A stretch of 10,949 bases of DNA, from the NCBI GenBank assembly GCA_020726005.1, contig DYTL01000022.1, positions 1 through 10,949 of the forward strand, read 5' to 3'. The stretch comes from Microcaldota archaeon. Its GTDB lineage: Archaea; Micrarchaeota; Micrarchaeia; Anstonellales; Bilamarchaeaceae. The notes beneath the pieces are model-generated. The model saw only the letters and a list, made by a program, of their open reading frames with translations, did not search any database and was not told the origin of the DNA. Within the stretch, counting starts at the first letter, position 1, and each line of letters opens with the position of its first letter. The position numbers were made by a program, and so were the translations under genes. Shown here piece after piece: positions 1 to 6,751 of the stretch.

Positions 1-89
1 GTTTTTATTTACTTGCGGATTTACTGCGGAAGGATGGGATAAACGAACTCCACAAAATTAATCCGGAAAAAGTGGATGCTATAAAATAA
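1..89 (+). CDS. 3' end of an unidentified protein (partial)
   Basis: The third plus-strand frame is open from the window edge to a TAA at 87-89 and gives about 28 residues. It contains LLRKDGINELHKINPEKV and ends in DAIK. The mix of charged and hydrophobic residues and the codon choice look coding, while the other two plus frames stop earlier. It converges on the flippase gene and its duplicated tail, with about 30 bases between the two stop codons. The family cannot be recognised from so short a tail. It could be a chance open frame, but the window edge cuts it, so a real gene is more likely. Confidence 0.5.
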   Translation, partial: FYLLADLLRKDGINELHKINPEKVDAIK

Positions 90-120
90 AAAACGCGAGA
101 ATTATTTTGACCGCGAAATT

Positions 121-498
121 TTATGATTTAATAACAGATAGCGCTTCCCCTATCGCAAACATATTTATTATTATTGTTTTTACGCGCGTAAGGAAAACAA
201 ATGAGACCGCTTTTGCTGCGTCTATCCCAAATATTGAAAAAATAAGCACGCCTCCGCCCTCGCTTAAACCTAATCCAGCAAGTGTAGGGGAGGGAAGAAA
301 CTCCAACATTGTAAGAAGAGGCTGAAGAAAGAAATAAACAAACACCTCAGGAAACTCTACGGATAATGTAATACCTAACGCTTTGGCTACGAAGAACCAT
401 GAAATAGCTTTCATACTCCAACAAAAAATCAAAAGAATAAAAAGCATCGGGAAATTATGAATTATTACATTTGAATTTTGTTGCGCTTTTTCAAACAT
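121..498 (-). pseudogene. Orphan duplicated C-terminal third of the flippase-like gene
   Basis: This minus-strand frame repeats the C-terminal 125 or so residues of the flippase-like protein, including the GLGLSEGGG motif. It ends in VIKS and a TAA at 121-123, which is probably the original end of the gene before duplication. It is cut off from the N-terminal part by the frame change at the junction. An ATG at 498 (MFEKAQQ) is an internal methionine of the parent gene with no obvious new ribosome-binding site, so a separate product is unlikely. The final two residues (KS) differ from those of the intact gene (RK). Confidence 0.8.
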
Positions 499-519
499 AT
501 TTATTATTTTATTTACGAA
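130..519. repeat. 388-bp tandem duplication, copy 1
   Basis: This is the first of two identical 390-base segments (130-519 and 518-907) that share two bases (AA) at the junction, so the period is 388. By eye the copies match base for base. Homology stops at once outside them (T129 against G517 on the left, T520 against C908 on the right). The unit lies inside the 3' part of the flippase gene. The two-base microhomology at the junction and the lack of divergence suggest a very recent event or an assembly artefact. Confidence 0.95.
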
Positions 520-1486
520 TAACAGATAGCGCTTCCCCTATCGCAAACATATTTATTATTATTGTTTTTACGCGCGTAAGGAAAACAAATGAGACCGCTT
601 TTGCTGCGTCTATCCCAAATATTGAAAAAATAAGCACGCCTCCGCCCTCGCTTAAACCTAATCCAGCAAGTGTAGGGGAGGGAAGAAACTCCAACATTGT
701 AAGAAGAGGCTGAAGAAAGAAATAAACAAACACCTCAGGAAACTCTACGGATAATGTAATACCTAACGCTTTGGCTACGAAGAACCATGAAATAGCTTTC
801 ATACTCCAACAAAAAATCAAAAGAATAAAAAGCATCGGGAAATTATGAATTATTACATTTGAATTTTGTTGCGCTTTTTCAAACATATTTATTATTTTAT
901 TTACGAACGATATTCTTTGTGCGAACGCAAAGAAGGAAAGGAATCTTTTTGAAAATAGAAGAAGCACCATAGTTATTATCATACCTATCATTATTGCAAC
1001 ACCGAAAAAAAGAAGTTCACCGTGTTCTATTTTTAAATATGTCTTCAAAATGTAAAACATAGCAGTAGTACCAACTATAACCTTAAGTATAAAATCGTAA
1101 ATCTGCGGACCTAAAATTGCCACAATACTTTTTTCTTTAGGAACATGGTATTTTTTTATAAGTCCGTAGACAACAGTAAAATAACCGGTTCGCGCAGGAG
1201 TAAAATCAGCCAAAAGCATTCCTACCATATGCATTTTAAATAAATCTCTAAACCTTATTTTTACTCCTAATTTTGAAAGAATAAAATGAATTCGCGCGCT
1301 CATTCCAAAATACATAAATATAAGAAAAATAATTGAACAAAAAAGATAAAAATAATTTATATTGCCAAATTCGCGCAAAATATTTTCTATTCCAATAAAA
1401 TAAAAAATTACAATAATTATTATAAGCGAAATTATACTGTCCATAATAAGGTGTTTTTTGTCAGTGATTTTTTTGATTTCCAGCAT
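509..1486 (-). CDS. Flippase-like membrane protein (LPG_synthase_TM / UPF0104 family)
   Basis: This 325-residue polytopic membrane protein belongs to the family named after the transmembrane domain of bacterial lysylphosphatidylglycerol synthase. Archaeal members are often annotated as flippase-like proteins and found near lipid or glycan genes, and the substrate here is unknown. Hydrophobic segments lie near residues 13-33, 44-62, 133-148, 158-178, 212-240, 250-268 and 282-305. The family pattern LPSPTLAGLGLSEGGG sits at about residues 268-283. Start: the frame can begin at GTG 1495, but that GTG lies in the sequence AAGTGAATATT before the ATG at 1486, where GTGA fits the local Shine-Dalgarno sequence, so ATG 1486 is preferred. 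The tandem duplication replaces the last residues KS with RK and leaves the rest intact, so the protein is probably functional. It is third in the minus-strand unit, 52 bases after alba. Confidence 0.8.
   Translation of the reverse strand: MLEIKKITDKKHLIMDSIISLIIIIVIFYFIGIENILREFGNINYFYLFCSIIFLIFMYFGMSARIHFILSKLGVKIRFRDLFKMHMVGMLLADFTPARTGYFTVVYGLIKKYHVPKEKSIVAILGPQIYDFILKVIVGTTAMFYILKTYLKIEHGELLFFGVAIMIGMIITMVLLLFSKRFLSFFAFAQRISFVNKIINMFEKAQQNSNVIIHNFPMLFILLIFCWSMKAISWFFVAKALGITLSVEFPEVFVYFFLQPLLTMLEFLPSPTLAGLGLSEGGGVLIFSIFGIDAAKAVSFVFLTRVKTIIINMFAIGEALSVIRK
518..907. repeat. 388-bp tandem duplication, copy 2
   Basis: This second copy is the one joined in frame to the 5' part of the flippase gene. 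It encodes roughly residues 194-323 of that protein. Because 388 is not a multiple of three, reading on into copy 1 shifts the frame and meets a TAA at 509-511 almost at once. Confidence 0.95.
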
Positions 1487-1538
1487 AATATTCACTTAAT
1501 AGTTATGACGTAATAATCATAATGTTGCCGGAAAACTT

Positions 1539-1838
1539 TTATTTTGTAAGCACTATCTCTATTGCTGATACATTACTCATATGTCCTTCTCTGCTTTGCA
1601 GTTTCTCAGTTATCAAGCGTATATCTTTTATTTTTGTATTTGGTAGAAATTTATGTTTTAATATTTCTTCAACATCAACTGCATGAGAAATTAATGAGCC
1701 CCTTGCTTTGATTATAACTTCCTGCGCACCTTTATTAAAACTCGTGACTATTGCAAGAACATATGCCATGGCGTTTTTCTTTCCTATATATACTACATTA
1801 CTATTTTGGTGTGGTTGCGCTGATTGAGGTGTTTCCAT
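1539..1838 (-). CDS. albA: DNA/RNA-binding protein Alba
   Basis: Alba (Sac10b family) is a small dimeric archaeal chromatin protein that coats DNA and also binds RNA. The 99-residue product has a short polar N-terminus (about 13 residues) and then the full fold. It shows VVYIGKKNAMAYVLA with the Lys20-Lys21 pair matching the DNA-binding lysines of Sulfolobus Alba, then VIIKARGSLISHAVDVEEI, and ends with SNVSAIEIVLTK. Length is near the family norm of 90-100. Start ATG 1838 follows a weak GGTAAT site and lies eight bases after the stop of the upstream small gene, so the two are probably co-transcribed. The function is well supported by similarity across the whole length. Confidence 0.93.
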   Translation of the reverse strand: METPQSAQPHQNSNVVYIGKKNAMAYVLAIVTSFNKGAQEVIIKARGSLISHAVDVEEILKHKFLPNTKIKDIRLITEKLQSREGHMSNVSAIEIVLTK

Positions 1839-1846
1839 AGTATTAC

Positions 1847-2062
1847 CTATTCTTTTTTTAGTTTTGTAATTGGTTTTTGTTCTTCTAATTCAATTTTGGG
1901 AATTTCCGGGATCGGCATATTTGCTATAATTTTAACCCATCCAGGATGCGCAAGAATTGTTTTGGTCTTTTCTATATCTTCCCTTACGCTGCGTTCAAAT
2001 AAAAACCTTTCTTCAATTGCGCGTATTGCATCCAATCTTGGTGTAAGTTTTTCATCTCTCAT
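1847..2062 (-). CDS. Small conserved-looking protein of unknown function, upstream of alba
   Basis: I do not recognise this 71-residue protein. It begins MRDEKLTPRLDAIRAIEER, looks helical and charged through about residue 40 (FERSVREDIEKTK), then has HPGWVKIIANMPIPEIP and a Lys/Glu-rich tail. It has no signal peptide or membrane segment. The frame could be extended 17 codons to a TTG at 2113, but that stretch lies within repeat element A, while ATG 2062 has a GTGAT site three bases before it, so the short form is preferred. It heads the minus-strand unit with alba eight bases downstream, which suggests a nucleic-acid or translation-related role. That is only an inference from position. Confidence 0.7.
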   Translation of the reverse strand: MRDEKLTPRLDAIRAIEERFLFERSVREDIEKTKTILAHPGWVKIIANMPIPEIPKIELEEQKPITKLKKE

Positions 2063-2071
2063 ATAATCACT

Positions 2072-2197
2072 GAACCTTCCACAGGTGCGCGGAAGCTTTG
2101 AAATTAATCCCAAGGAGAACCCTCCTTTTCTGGAGAGTAGTGGCTTTCACCTAAAGCCATATTACCAGAAGCCACAGACTTTAGTCCGTGAAGGTTC
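2072..2197 (+). mobile_element. Structured repeat element A (IS200/IS605 right-end / omegaRNA-like remnant)
   Basis: This 126-base segment is bounded by GAACCTTC at 2072-2079 and its exact reverse complement GAAGGTTC at 2190-2197. It can form many helices: CTCC/GGAG (2122-2125 with 2132-2135), TGGCTTT/AAAGCCA (2141-2147 with 2153-2159), the competing GTGGCTT/AAGCCAC (2140-2146 with 2169-2175), and a terminal hairpin CACAGACT/AGTCCGTG (2173-2180 with 2183-2190). A diverged copy lies at 9764-9889 on the same strand. The terminal block GACTTTAGTC followed by GGTTC resembles the 3' end of TnpB-associated omegaRNA (right end) of ISDra2-type elements. One plus frame reads SPKAILPEATDFSP, similar to the peptide of element B, which could be the tail of a lost tnpB. 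A cis-acting RNA is the alternative. Confidence 0.55.
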
Positions 2198-2263
2198 TTT
2201 AATAAATCACCGTTAAATGTAAAAAATGTTCGGAATTATTAATAAAACTATTCTAACAATATC

Positions 2264-2275
2264 TTTTTAAATATA
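2264..2275 (+). promoter_or_regulatory. Distal TATA-like box upstream of the L3 operon
   Basis: TTTTTAAATATA is a good archaeal TATA sequence about 120 bases before the L3 start. A transcript from here would begin near 2290 and cross a run of eight T at 2326-2333, a possible archaeal termination or attenuation tract, before reaching L3. The inverse strand also reads TATATTTAAAAA, so it could instead serve the divergent alba unit. Confidence 0.4.
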
Positions 2276-2345
2276 CCCCTATAAATTCTTTTACTTATTA
2301 TTTATTGGCACCCCAATATTATTTGTTTTTTTTAGGTAGTGCGGA

Positions 2346-2354
2346 TTAAATAAA
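2346..2354 (+). promoter_or_regulatory. Proximal TATA-like box of the L3 operon
   Basis: TTAAATAAA lies about 40 bases before the L3 ATG. With the usual spacing of about 25 bases, transcription would start near 2372-2378, giving a short leader that still contains the GTGAT ribosome-binding site at 2384-2388. It lies downstream of the T8 tract, which favours it as the main promoter of the ribosomal operon. Confidence 0.4.
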
Positions 2355-2391
2355 AAACATTCTAGAGACTATTAATTTCAAATGTGATAAC

Positions 2392-3405
2392 ATGGATTTG
2401 AGACGACCCAAAAAAGGTTCACGGGCATTCAGACCAAAAAAAAGATCAGAAACACAAGTAGCTACAATGTTCTGGCTTGCGTGCGAGGAAAAAAGAGTTC
2501 TTGGATTTGCAGGATATAAAGTTGGAATGACCACAGTTGCATATATAGATCAATCCGAAAGTCCGACAAAAGGACAGGAAATTGTTGGCGCAGGAACTGT
2601 TTTGGAGGTTCCGCCTATTTATGTTTATGGAATAAGAGGATATAATTGCGGTACAATAGTTGGTGATATACTCACAACGGACGAAGCGAAACTTAGATTT
2701 CTTAATATGAACAATTTTCATAAAAATTATTCAAAATTAGAAGTTGCTAACAAAACGCACGATACAAATTCTAATATGATAAAAAAGGTGAATAAAAAAG
2801 AAATTACCGAAGATAAAATTGACGATTTAAGAATTTTAGTATTCACCCAACCGAATAAAACGTTTATTGGAAAAAAACACCCTGAAAGATTTGAACTTGC
2901 ATTAGGAGGAAAAAACGTAAAAGATAAATTCGCGCTTGCAAAAAACCTTATCGGAAAAGAGCTTCGGGTAAAGGATGTTTTCAAATCAGGAGAAATAATT
3001 GATGTGATTGCAATTACAAAAGGAAAAGGATTGCAAGGTGCAGTAAAAAGATTCGGTTCAAATCTTCAGAGACCGAAAGCAACAGGAAAAAGAAGACATG
3101 TCGGAACTCTCGGACAATGGCATCCGACATATGTACTTTATACTGTTCCACAGGCAGGCCAAACTGGCTATCATAAAAGAACAGAACTTAATAAATCAAT
3201 TCTTAAAATTTCAGAAAACATAGACGAAATAAATCCGAATGGAGGTTTTCCGCATTATGGATTCGTAAAAAACGATTTCATAATTATAAAAGGAAGCGTC
3301 CCTGGACCAACAAAGAGATTAGTAAAGATGCGTCTTTCTGTAAGAGATAATAACTCTTATAGGAACATAAAGTTTACTTATCTCTCTAATGAACCCAAAC
3401 AGTGA
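2392..3405 (+). CDS. rpl3: 50S ribosomal protein L3 (uL3)
   Basis: L3 is an early-assembling large-subunit protein whose long loop reaches toward the peptidyl-transferase centre. The 337 residues match the archaeal/eukaryotic length. The N-terminus RRPKKGSRAFRPKKRS is typical, followed by VLGFAGYKVGMT. The strongly conserved central block has ITKGKGLQGAVKRF, GKRRHVGTLGQWHP, then AGQTGYHKRTELNK, and the C-terminus has KGSVPGPTKRLV. ATG 2392 follows GTGAT with three bases between. This is the first gene of the S10-type operon, and its TGA stop overlaps the ribosome-binding site of L4. Confidence 0.97.
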   Translation: MDLRRPKKGSRAFRPKKRSETQVATMFWLACEEKRVLGFAGYKVGMTTVAYIDQSESPTKGQEIVGAGTVLEVPPIYVYGIRGYNCGTIVGDILTTDEAKLRFLNMNNFHKNYSKLEVANKTHDTNSNMIKKVNKKEITEDKIDDLRILVFTQPNKTFIGKKHPERFELALGGKNVKDKFALAKNLIGKELRVKDVFKSGEIIDVIAITKGKGLQGAVKRFGSNLQRPKATGKRRHVGTLGQWHPTYVLYTVPQAGQTGYHKRTELNKSILKISENIDEINPNGGFPHYGFVKNDFIIIKGSVPGPTKRLVKMRLSVRDNNSYRNIKFTYLSNEPKQ

Positions 3406-3410
3406 TGAAC

Positions 3411-4199
3411 ATGATGTCTGAAATTTATTCTCTTGAAGGAAAAACCGAAAAAGAAATAGAACTTCCAGCGTGTTTTTCCGAACCTATTAGACCTGATCTT
3501 ATAAAAAGGGCAGTGCTCAGCGATGAAAGTAAATTATATCAACCGAAAGGCGCATTTCCTCGAGCTGGTCTTCAAACATCAGCGGTTTATAATGGAAGAA
3601 AGGACGACTTCGGTTCTTTAAAAAATAGAGGACAGGCAAAGCTTCCGCGCGAAGTTGGTGCAAAAGGCCAACATGGAAAAGTAAAAAGAATTCCGAGTGC
3701 AGTAAAAGGCAGAAGAGCACATCCTCCAAAAACGCAAAAAATTCTTAAAGAAGAAATGAATAAAAAAGAATATAAGAAAGCGCTTAAATCAGCAATCGCC
3801 GCAACTGCAAACATTGAACTTGTAAAGGCACGTGGTCATATATTCGAAACGAGAAATTTACCTATTATACTTGATAATTCTTTTGAAGGACTAACAAAAA
3901 CAAAGCAAGTGCTTTCAGTTTTTGAAAAATTAACTATTATAAAAGATATTGAAAAAGCGAAAAATAAAACAAAAACCCTGAGTGGAACAAGGCACACGAG
4001 AAGTAAATCAAGATATATTCCGAAATCCATTCTCATAATTGTAAAAGATGGAGAGGTACTTAAAGCTGCGAGAAATCTTGCCGGTGTAGATGCAATAAAA
4101 ACATCAGAACTTAAGGTAATGAATCTTGCTCCAGGAGTACATGCAGGAAGATTAACAGTTTTCTCTCTAAATGCAATAGAGGAATTAAAGAAAATTTAG
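3411..4199 (+). CDS. rpl4: 50S ribosomal protein L4 (uL4)
   Basis: This large-subunit protein has an internal loop that lines the exit tunnel. It shows the archaeal pattern, with FPRAGLQTSAVYNGRKDD near the N-terminus, the conserved VKGRRAHPPKTQK, an arginine/lysine-rich SGTRHTRSKSRYIPKS, and the C-terminal block LAGVDAIKTSELKVMNLAPG. Four in-frame starts are possible (GTG 3402, ATG 3405, 3411, 3414). The GTGAT at 3402-3406, which includes the TGA stop of L3, would serve as ribosome-binding site for ATG 3411, as the similar site does for L3. That gives 262 residues, and translation is probably coupled to L3. Confidence 0.95.
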   Translation: MMSEIYSLEGKTEKEIELPACFSEPIRPDLIKRAVLSDESKLYQPKGAFPRAGLQTSAVYNGRKDDFGSLKNRGQAKLPREVGAKGQHGKVKRIPSAVKGRRAHPPKTQKILKEEMNKKEYKKALKSAIAATANIELVKARGHIFETRNLPIILDNSFEGLTKTKQVLSVFEKLTIIKDIEKAKNKTKTLSGTRHTRSKSRYIPKSILIIVKDGEVLKAARNLAGVDAIKTSELKVMNLAPGVHAGRLTVFSLNAIEELKKI

Positions 4200-4207
4200 G
4201 TGAAAAG

Positions 4208-4456
4208 ATGTTTATAATTGCTCCAATAAAAACCGAGAAAGCGGTTATAGAAATGGAATTCAATAATATAATACAATTTCAGGTTACTGAAACCACAACC
4301 AAAACAGATGTAAAAACTGAAGTTGAAAAATTGTTTGGAGTAAAAGTTAAAAGCGTAAAAATAAATAATACTCCAAGAAAAGGAAAATGTGCAATAGTGA
4401 AACTTACAAAGGACTCTAAAATGGATAGCATAAGCGAAAAGCTTAAGCTTATTTAA
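4208..4456 (+). CDS. rpl23: 50S ribosomal protein L23 (uL23)
   Basis: L23 sits at the exit of the peptide tunnel and is the docking site for SRP, the translocon and NAC-type factors. The product is 82 residues, as usual in archaea. It opens with APIKTEKAV and contains VTETTTKTDVKTEVEKLFG, VKVKSVKINNTPRKGK and the closing strand. A GGTGA at 4200-4204 begins directly after the L4 TAG stop (4197-4199), four bases before the ATG, so initiation is likely coupled to L4 termination. A NAC gene, whose product would work near this protein, lies elsewhere in the window (10260-10586). Confidence 0.96.
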   Translation: MFIIAPIKTEKAVIEMEFNNIIQFQVTETTTKTDVKTEVEKLFGVKVKSVKINNTPRKGKCAIVKLTKDSKMDSISEKLKLI

Positions 4457-4489
4457 TAAAAACAGACTACGATAAAAAATGGTATTTAT

Positions 4490-5230
4490 ATGGGAAAACG
4501 ATTAAAACAACAAAGACGTGGAGATGGAACACCCGCATACAAAGCACCAACGACAAGATATAAAGTTGATCTTCAGTATAGACTTTATGATGATGAAGAG
4601 AAGGCAGGGGTAATTAGAGGTCAAATATTGGGTTTCATAGATGATCCTGGAAGAGATGCAATATTAATGGAAATGCTCTATGATAATAGTAAAAAGGGAT
4701 ATCTTCTTGCTAATGAAGGAGCAGTAGTTGGGGACTATGTTGAACTTGGTGCACAGGCAAAACTTAATGCAGGTAATGTACTTCCACTTTACAGAATTCC
4801 AGATGGATTATATATATTTAACTTAGAACGAAACCCCGGAGATAGGGGCAAAATAATACGTTCACCTGGTTCTTATGGAGTGATAGTTTCAAGGGAAAAA
4901 GATATAGTTTACGTAAGGCTTCCAAGCAAACAAACGTTTTCGTTTTCGGCTGATTGCAGAGCCCAAATTGGCATTGTTTCGGGAGGAGGAAAATCCGATA
5001 AACCACTTATGAAAGCAGGAACCGCATTCTACAAATATAAAAAGGCAAGGAACAGAATGTGGCCTCGTAATAGGGGCGTGAAAATGAGCGTTTACAATCA
5101 TCCGCATGGAGGCAAGCAACACCATGAGGGTAAACCTACTACAGTTGCAAGAGGAACATCGCCAGGAGGCAAAGTTGGGCACATAGCAGCAAAATCAACA
5201 GGGAGAAAAAAAGTAATTAAAAAGGAGTAA
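4490..5230 (+). CDS. rpl2: 50S ribosomal protein L2 (uL2)
   Basis: L2 binds 23S rRNA near the peptidyl-transferase centre and helps join the subunits. The 246-residue product has the archaeal start MGKRLKQQRRGDGTPAYKAP, the RNA-binding core with RIPDGLYIFNLERNPGDRG, and the C-terminal RGVKMSVYNHPHGGKQ at about residues 195-210, where His206 matches the histidine shown to be important in bacterial L2. Many archaeal L2 proteins read HPFGGG here, so HPHGGK is a small variation. A 33-base gap follows L23, and the ribosome-binding site before ATG 4490 is weak (GGTAT). Confidence 0.97.
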   Translation: MGKRLKQQRRGDGTPAYKAPTTRYKVDLQYRLYDDEEKAGVIRGQILGFIDDPGRDAILMEMLYDNSKKGYLLANEGAVVGDYVELGAQAKLNAGNVLPLYRIPDGLYIFNLERNPGDRGKIIRSPGSYGVIVSREKDIVYVRLPSKQTFSFSADCRAQIGIVSGGGKSDKPLMKAGTAFYKYKKARNRMWPRNRGVKMSVYNHPHGGKQHHEGKPTTVARGTSPGGKVGHIAAKSTGRKKVIKKE

Positions 5231-5232
5231 CA

Positions 5233-5628
5233 ATGAAACGTGAAGTCTATAGAGGAGTGGAAGAAGTACAATTAAATAACATATCAATGGAGAAATTTAT
5301 AGATATGCTTACTTCGCGCGAACGCAGAACACTCAAACGCATTTCAACTAATATTGGACTCAAAAAATTAGTTGCCAAAGTAAAAATAATAAAAGAAAAA
5401 AATCCTAAAAAAGTGATAAAAACTCATATAAGAGAAGCAATAATTCTTCCAGAGTGGCTTGGTCTTACTTTTGGAGTTCATAATGGAAAAGTGTTTAAAA
5501 TTGTTGTAATTACAATGGAAAAAGTTGGCAGACGATTAGGTGATTTTGCACATTCAACCGGAAGAGTTATTCACGCAGGACCAGGTATTGGAGCTACAAG
5601 AGGTTCAAAATTCGTTGCAGTAAAGTGA
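5233..5628 (+). CDS. rps19: 30S ribosomal protein S19 (uS19)
   Basis: S19 is a small-subunit head protein near the A-site finger contact with the large subunit. The 131 residues include SRERRTLKRI near the start, then THIREAIILPEWLGLTFGVH and the conserved DFAHSTGRVIHAGPGIGATR close to the C-terminus. ATG 5233 follows GGAG, two bases after the L2 stop. Its terminal GTGA, containing the TGA stop, also provides the ribosome-binding site of L22. Confidence 0.97.
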   Translation: MKREVYRGVEEVQLNNISMEKFIDMLTSRERRTLKRISTNIGLKKLVAKVKIIKEKNPKKVIKTHIREAIILPEWLGLTFGVHNGKVFKIVVITMEKVGRRLGDFAHSTGRVIHAGPGIGATRGSKFVAVK

Positions 5629-5632
5629 TTTT

Positions 5633-6073
5633 ATGTATTCATATAAATCGGATAACTCTATTGTAGGGAAGGCAAGACTTGAAGATATTGATGCAAGTTT
5701 TAAAGATATTGTTGAAGTATGCGCGAATATAAAAGGTAAGAATAGTTTTGATGCGCTTTCTCTTCTTGAAAAAGCAGTAATAGGAGAAATACCAATCCTT
5801 TATAAAAAATATATTACCAAACTTGCGCATAGAAAGGAGCTTGGAGGCAAACCCGGTAGGTATCCAAAGAAAGCGGCAAAATTTGTACTTGAAACTTTGA
5901 AGAGCGCGCTCGCTTCAGCAAGAGCAAAAGGTCTTAGCGATGACTTAATAATAGTTCATGCTGCAGCAAACAAAAAAAATATTTTTCCGAGACTTGCACC
6001 AAAAGGCGGAAAAAGAAGCCGTTCATATTACGAGACTGCACGTATTGAAATAATTGTAAAAGAATCAATTTAA
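5633..6073 (+). CDS. rpl22: 50S ribosomal protein L22 (uL22)
   Basis: L22 is a tunnel-lining protein that contacts most domains of 23S rRNA. The 146-residue archaeal form contains HRKELGGKPGRYPKKAAKFV in the middle, ALASARAKGL, then the extended hairpin with RLAPKGGKRSRSYYETAR, and a final strand ending in IEIIVKESI. The start is ATG 5633, five bases after GTGAT at the S19 stop, which suggests coupled translation. A 25-base gap follows before S3. Confidence 0.96.
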   Translation: MYSYKSDNSIVGKARLEDIDASFKDIVEVCANIKGKNSFDALSLLEKAVIGEIPILYKKYITKLAHRKELGGKPGRYPKKAAKFVLETLKSALASARAKGLSDDLIIVHAAANKKNIFPRLAPKGGKRSRSYYETARIEIIVKESI

Positions 6074-6098
6074 CGAATGAAGCAACAGGTGAATCACG

Positions 6099-6749
6099 AT
6101 GGTATATGAAAAAAAATTCATTGAAGAACCGTTATTACGATATACAATAATGAAATTTTTAGAAAAACAACTTGATCGCAATAATTTGGCGAACATTGAT
6201 ATCCAGCGAACTCCGATAGTAACAAGGATTACGCTTGAACTCATGAATGCCAGTAGAATAATTGGAAGAAGGAGCGGTATAATACACAAACTCACAGAAA
6301 CACTTCAGAACGAGTTCAATATCAAAAATCCTCAAATAAGCGTAGCTGAAGTAAAAAATCCAGCGCTTGAACCTAAGATTGTTGGCAGAAGAGCCGTAAA
6401 AATGCTTGAAATGGGCAAAAAAGCACGCTCTATTTTGCATTTCCTTCTTAGAGAAATAATCTCCAACGGCGCAAAAGGTGCGGAAATTGTTATTTCCGGA
6501 GCGATGAGCAAAGGAAGCAGGGCAAAGAAAATGCGCGTGATTGCAGGCCTGATTCCAAAAGCCGGAGAATTAACAAGGTTAGTACGCGAAGCCCATGTTA
6601 CCTCAATATCTAAATATGGCGCAATAGGAATATTTGTAAGAATTGTCTCTCCTGAAACGGTTTTTCATGATAAAGCAAATATCCAGATTGAACTTCCAAA
6701 AGTAATTAAAGCTGCACAGTTAGACGAAAATACAAAAATTGGCGTATGA
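6099..6749 (+). CDS. rps3: 30S ribosomal protein S3 (uS3)
   Basis: S3 lies at the mRNA entry side of the small-subunit head. The 216-residue product has an N-terminal KH domain (about residues 20-95) and the C-terminal S3 domain (about 96-200) with GAEIVISGAMSKGSRAKKMR. The KH loop reads IIGRRSG, so the second glycine of the usual GXXG is a serine here. ATG 6099 follows GGTGA with eight bases between. The TGA stop overlaps ATG 6746, the first possible start of L29. Confidence 0.96.
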   Translation: MVYEKKFIEEPLLRYTIMKFLEKQLDRNNLANIDIQRTPIVTRITLELMNASRIIGRRSGIIHKLTETLQNEFNIKNPQISVAEVKNPALEPKIVGRRAVKMLEMGKKARSILHFLLREIISNGAKGAEIVISGAMSKGSRAKKMRVIAGLIPKAGELTRLVREAHVTSISKYGAIGIFVRIVSPETVFHDKANIQIELPKVIKAAQLDENTKIGV

Positions 6750-6751
6750 TT

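Noticed and set aside
107..713. Two near-identical plus-strand frames (107-325 and 471-713)
   Set aside because: They are antisense readings of the duplicated flippase segment, and their similarity only reflects the tandem duplication.
2063..2113. N-terminal extension of the alba-linked small gene to TTG 2113
   Set aside because: The 17 extra codons lie within element A, and ATG 2062 has a well-placed GTGAT site.
2072..2197. Element A as a tRNA, SRP RNA or RNase P RNA
   Set aside because: It lacks the T-loop and anticodon-arm pattern of tRNA and the conserved core motifs of the other RNAs.
2228..2240. Thirteen-base match (ATGTTCGGAATTA) between this site and the right edge near 10930
   Set aside because: In AT-rich DNA of this length a match of that size is expected by chance, and no flanking similarity was seen.
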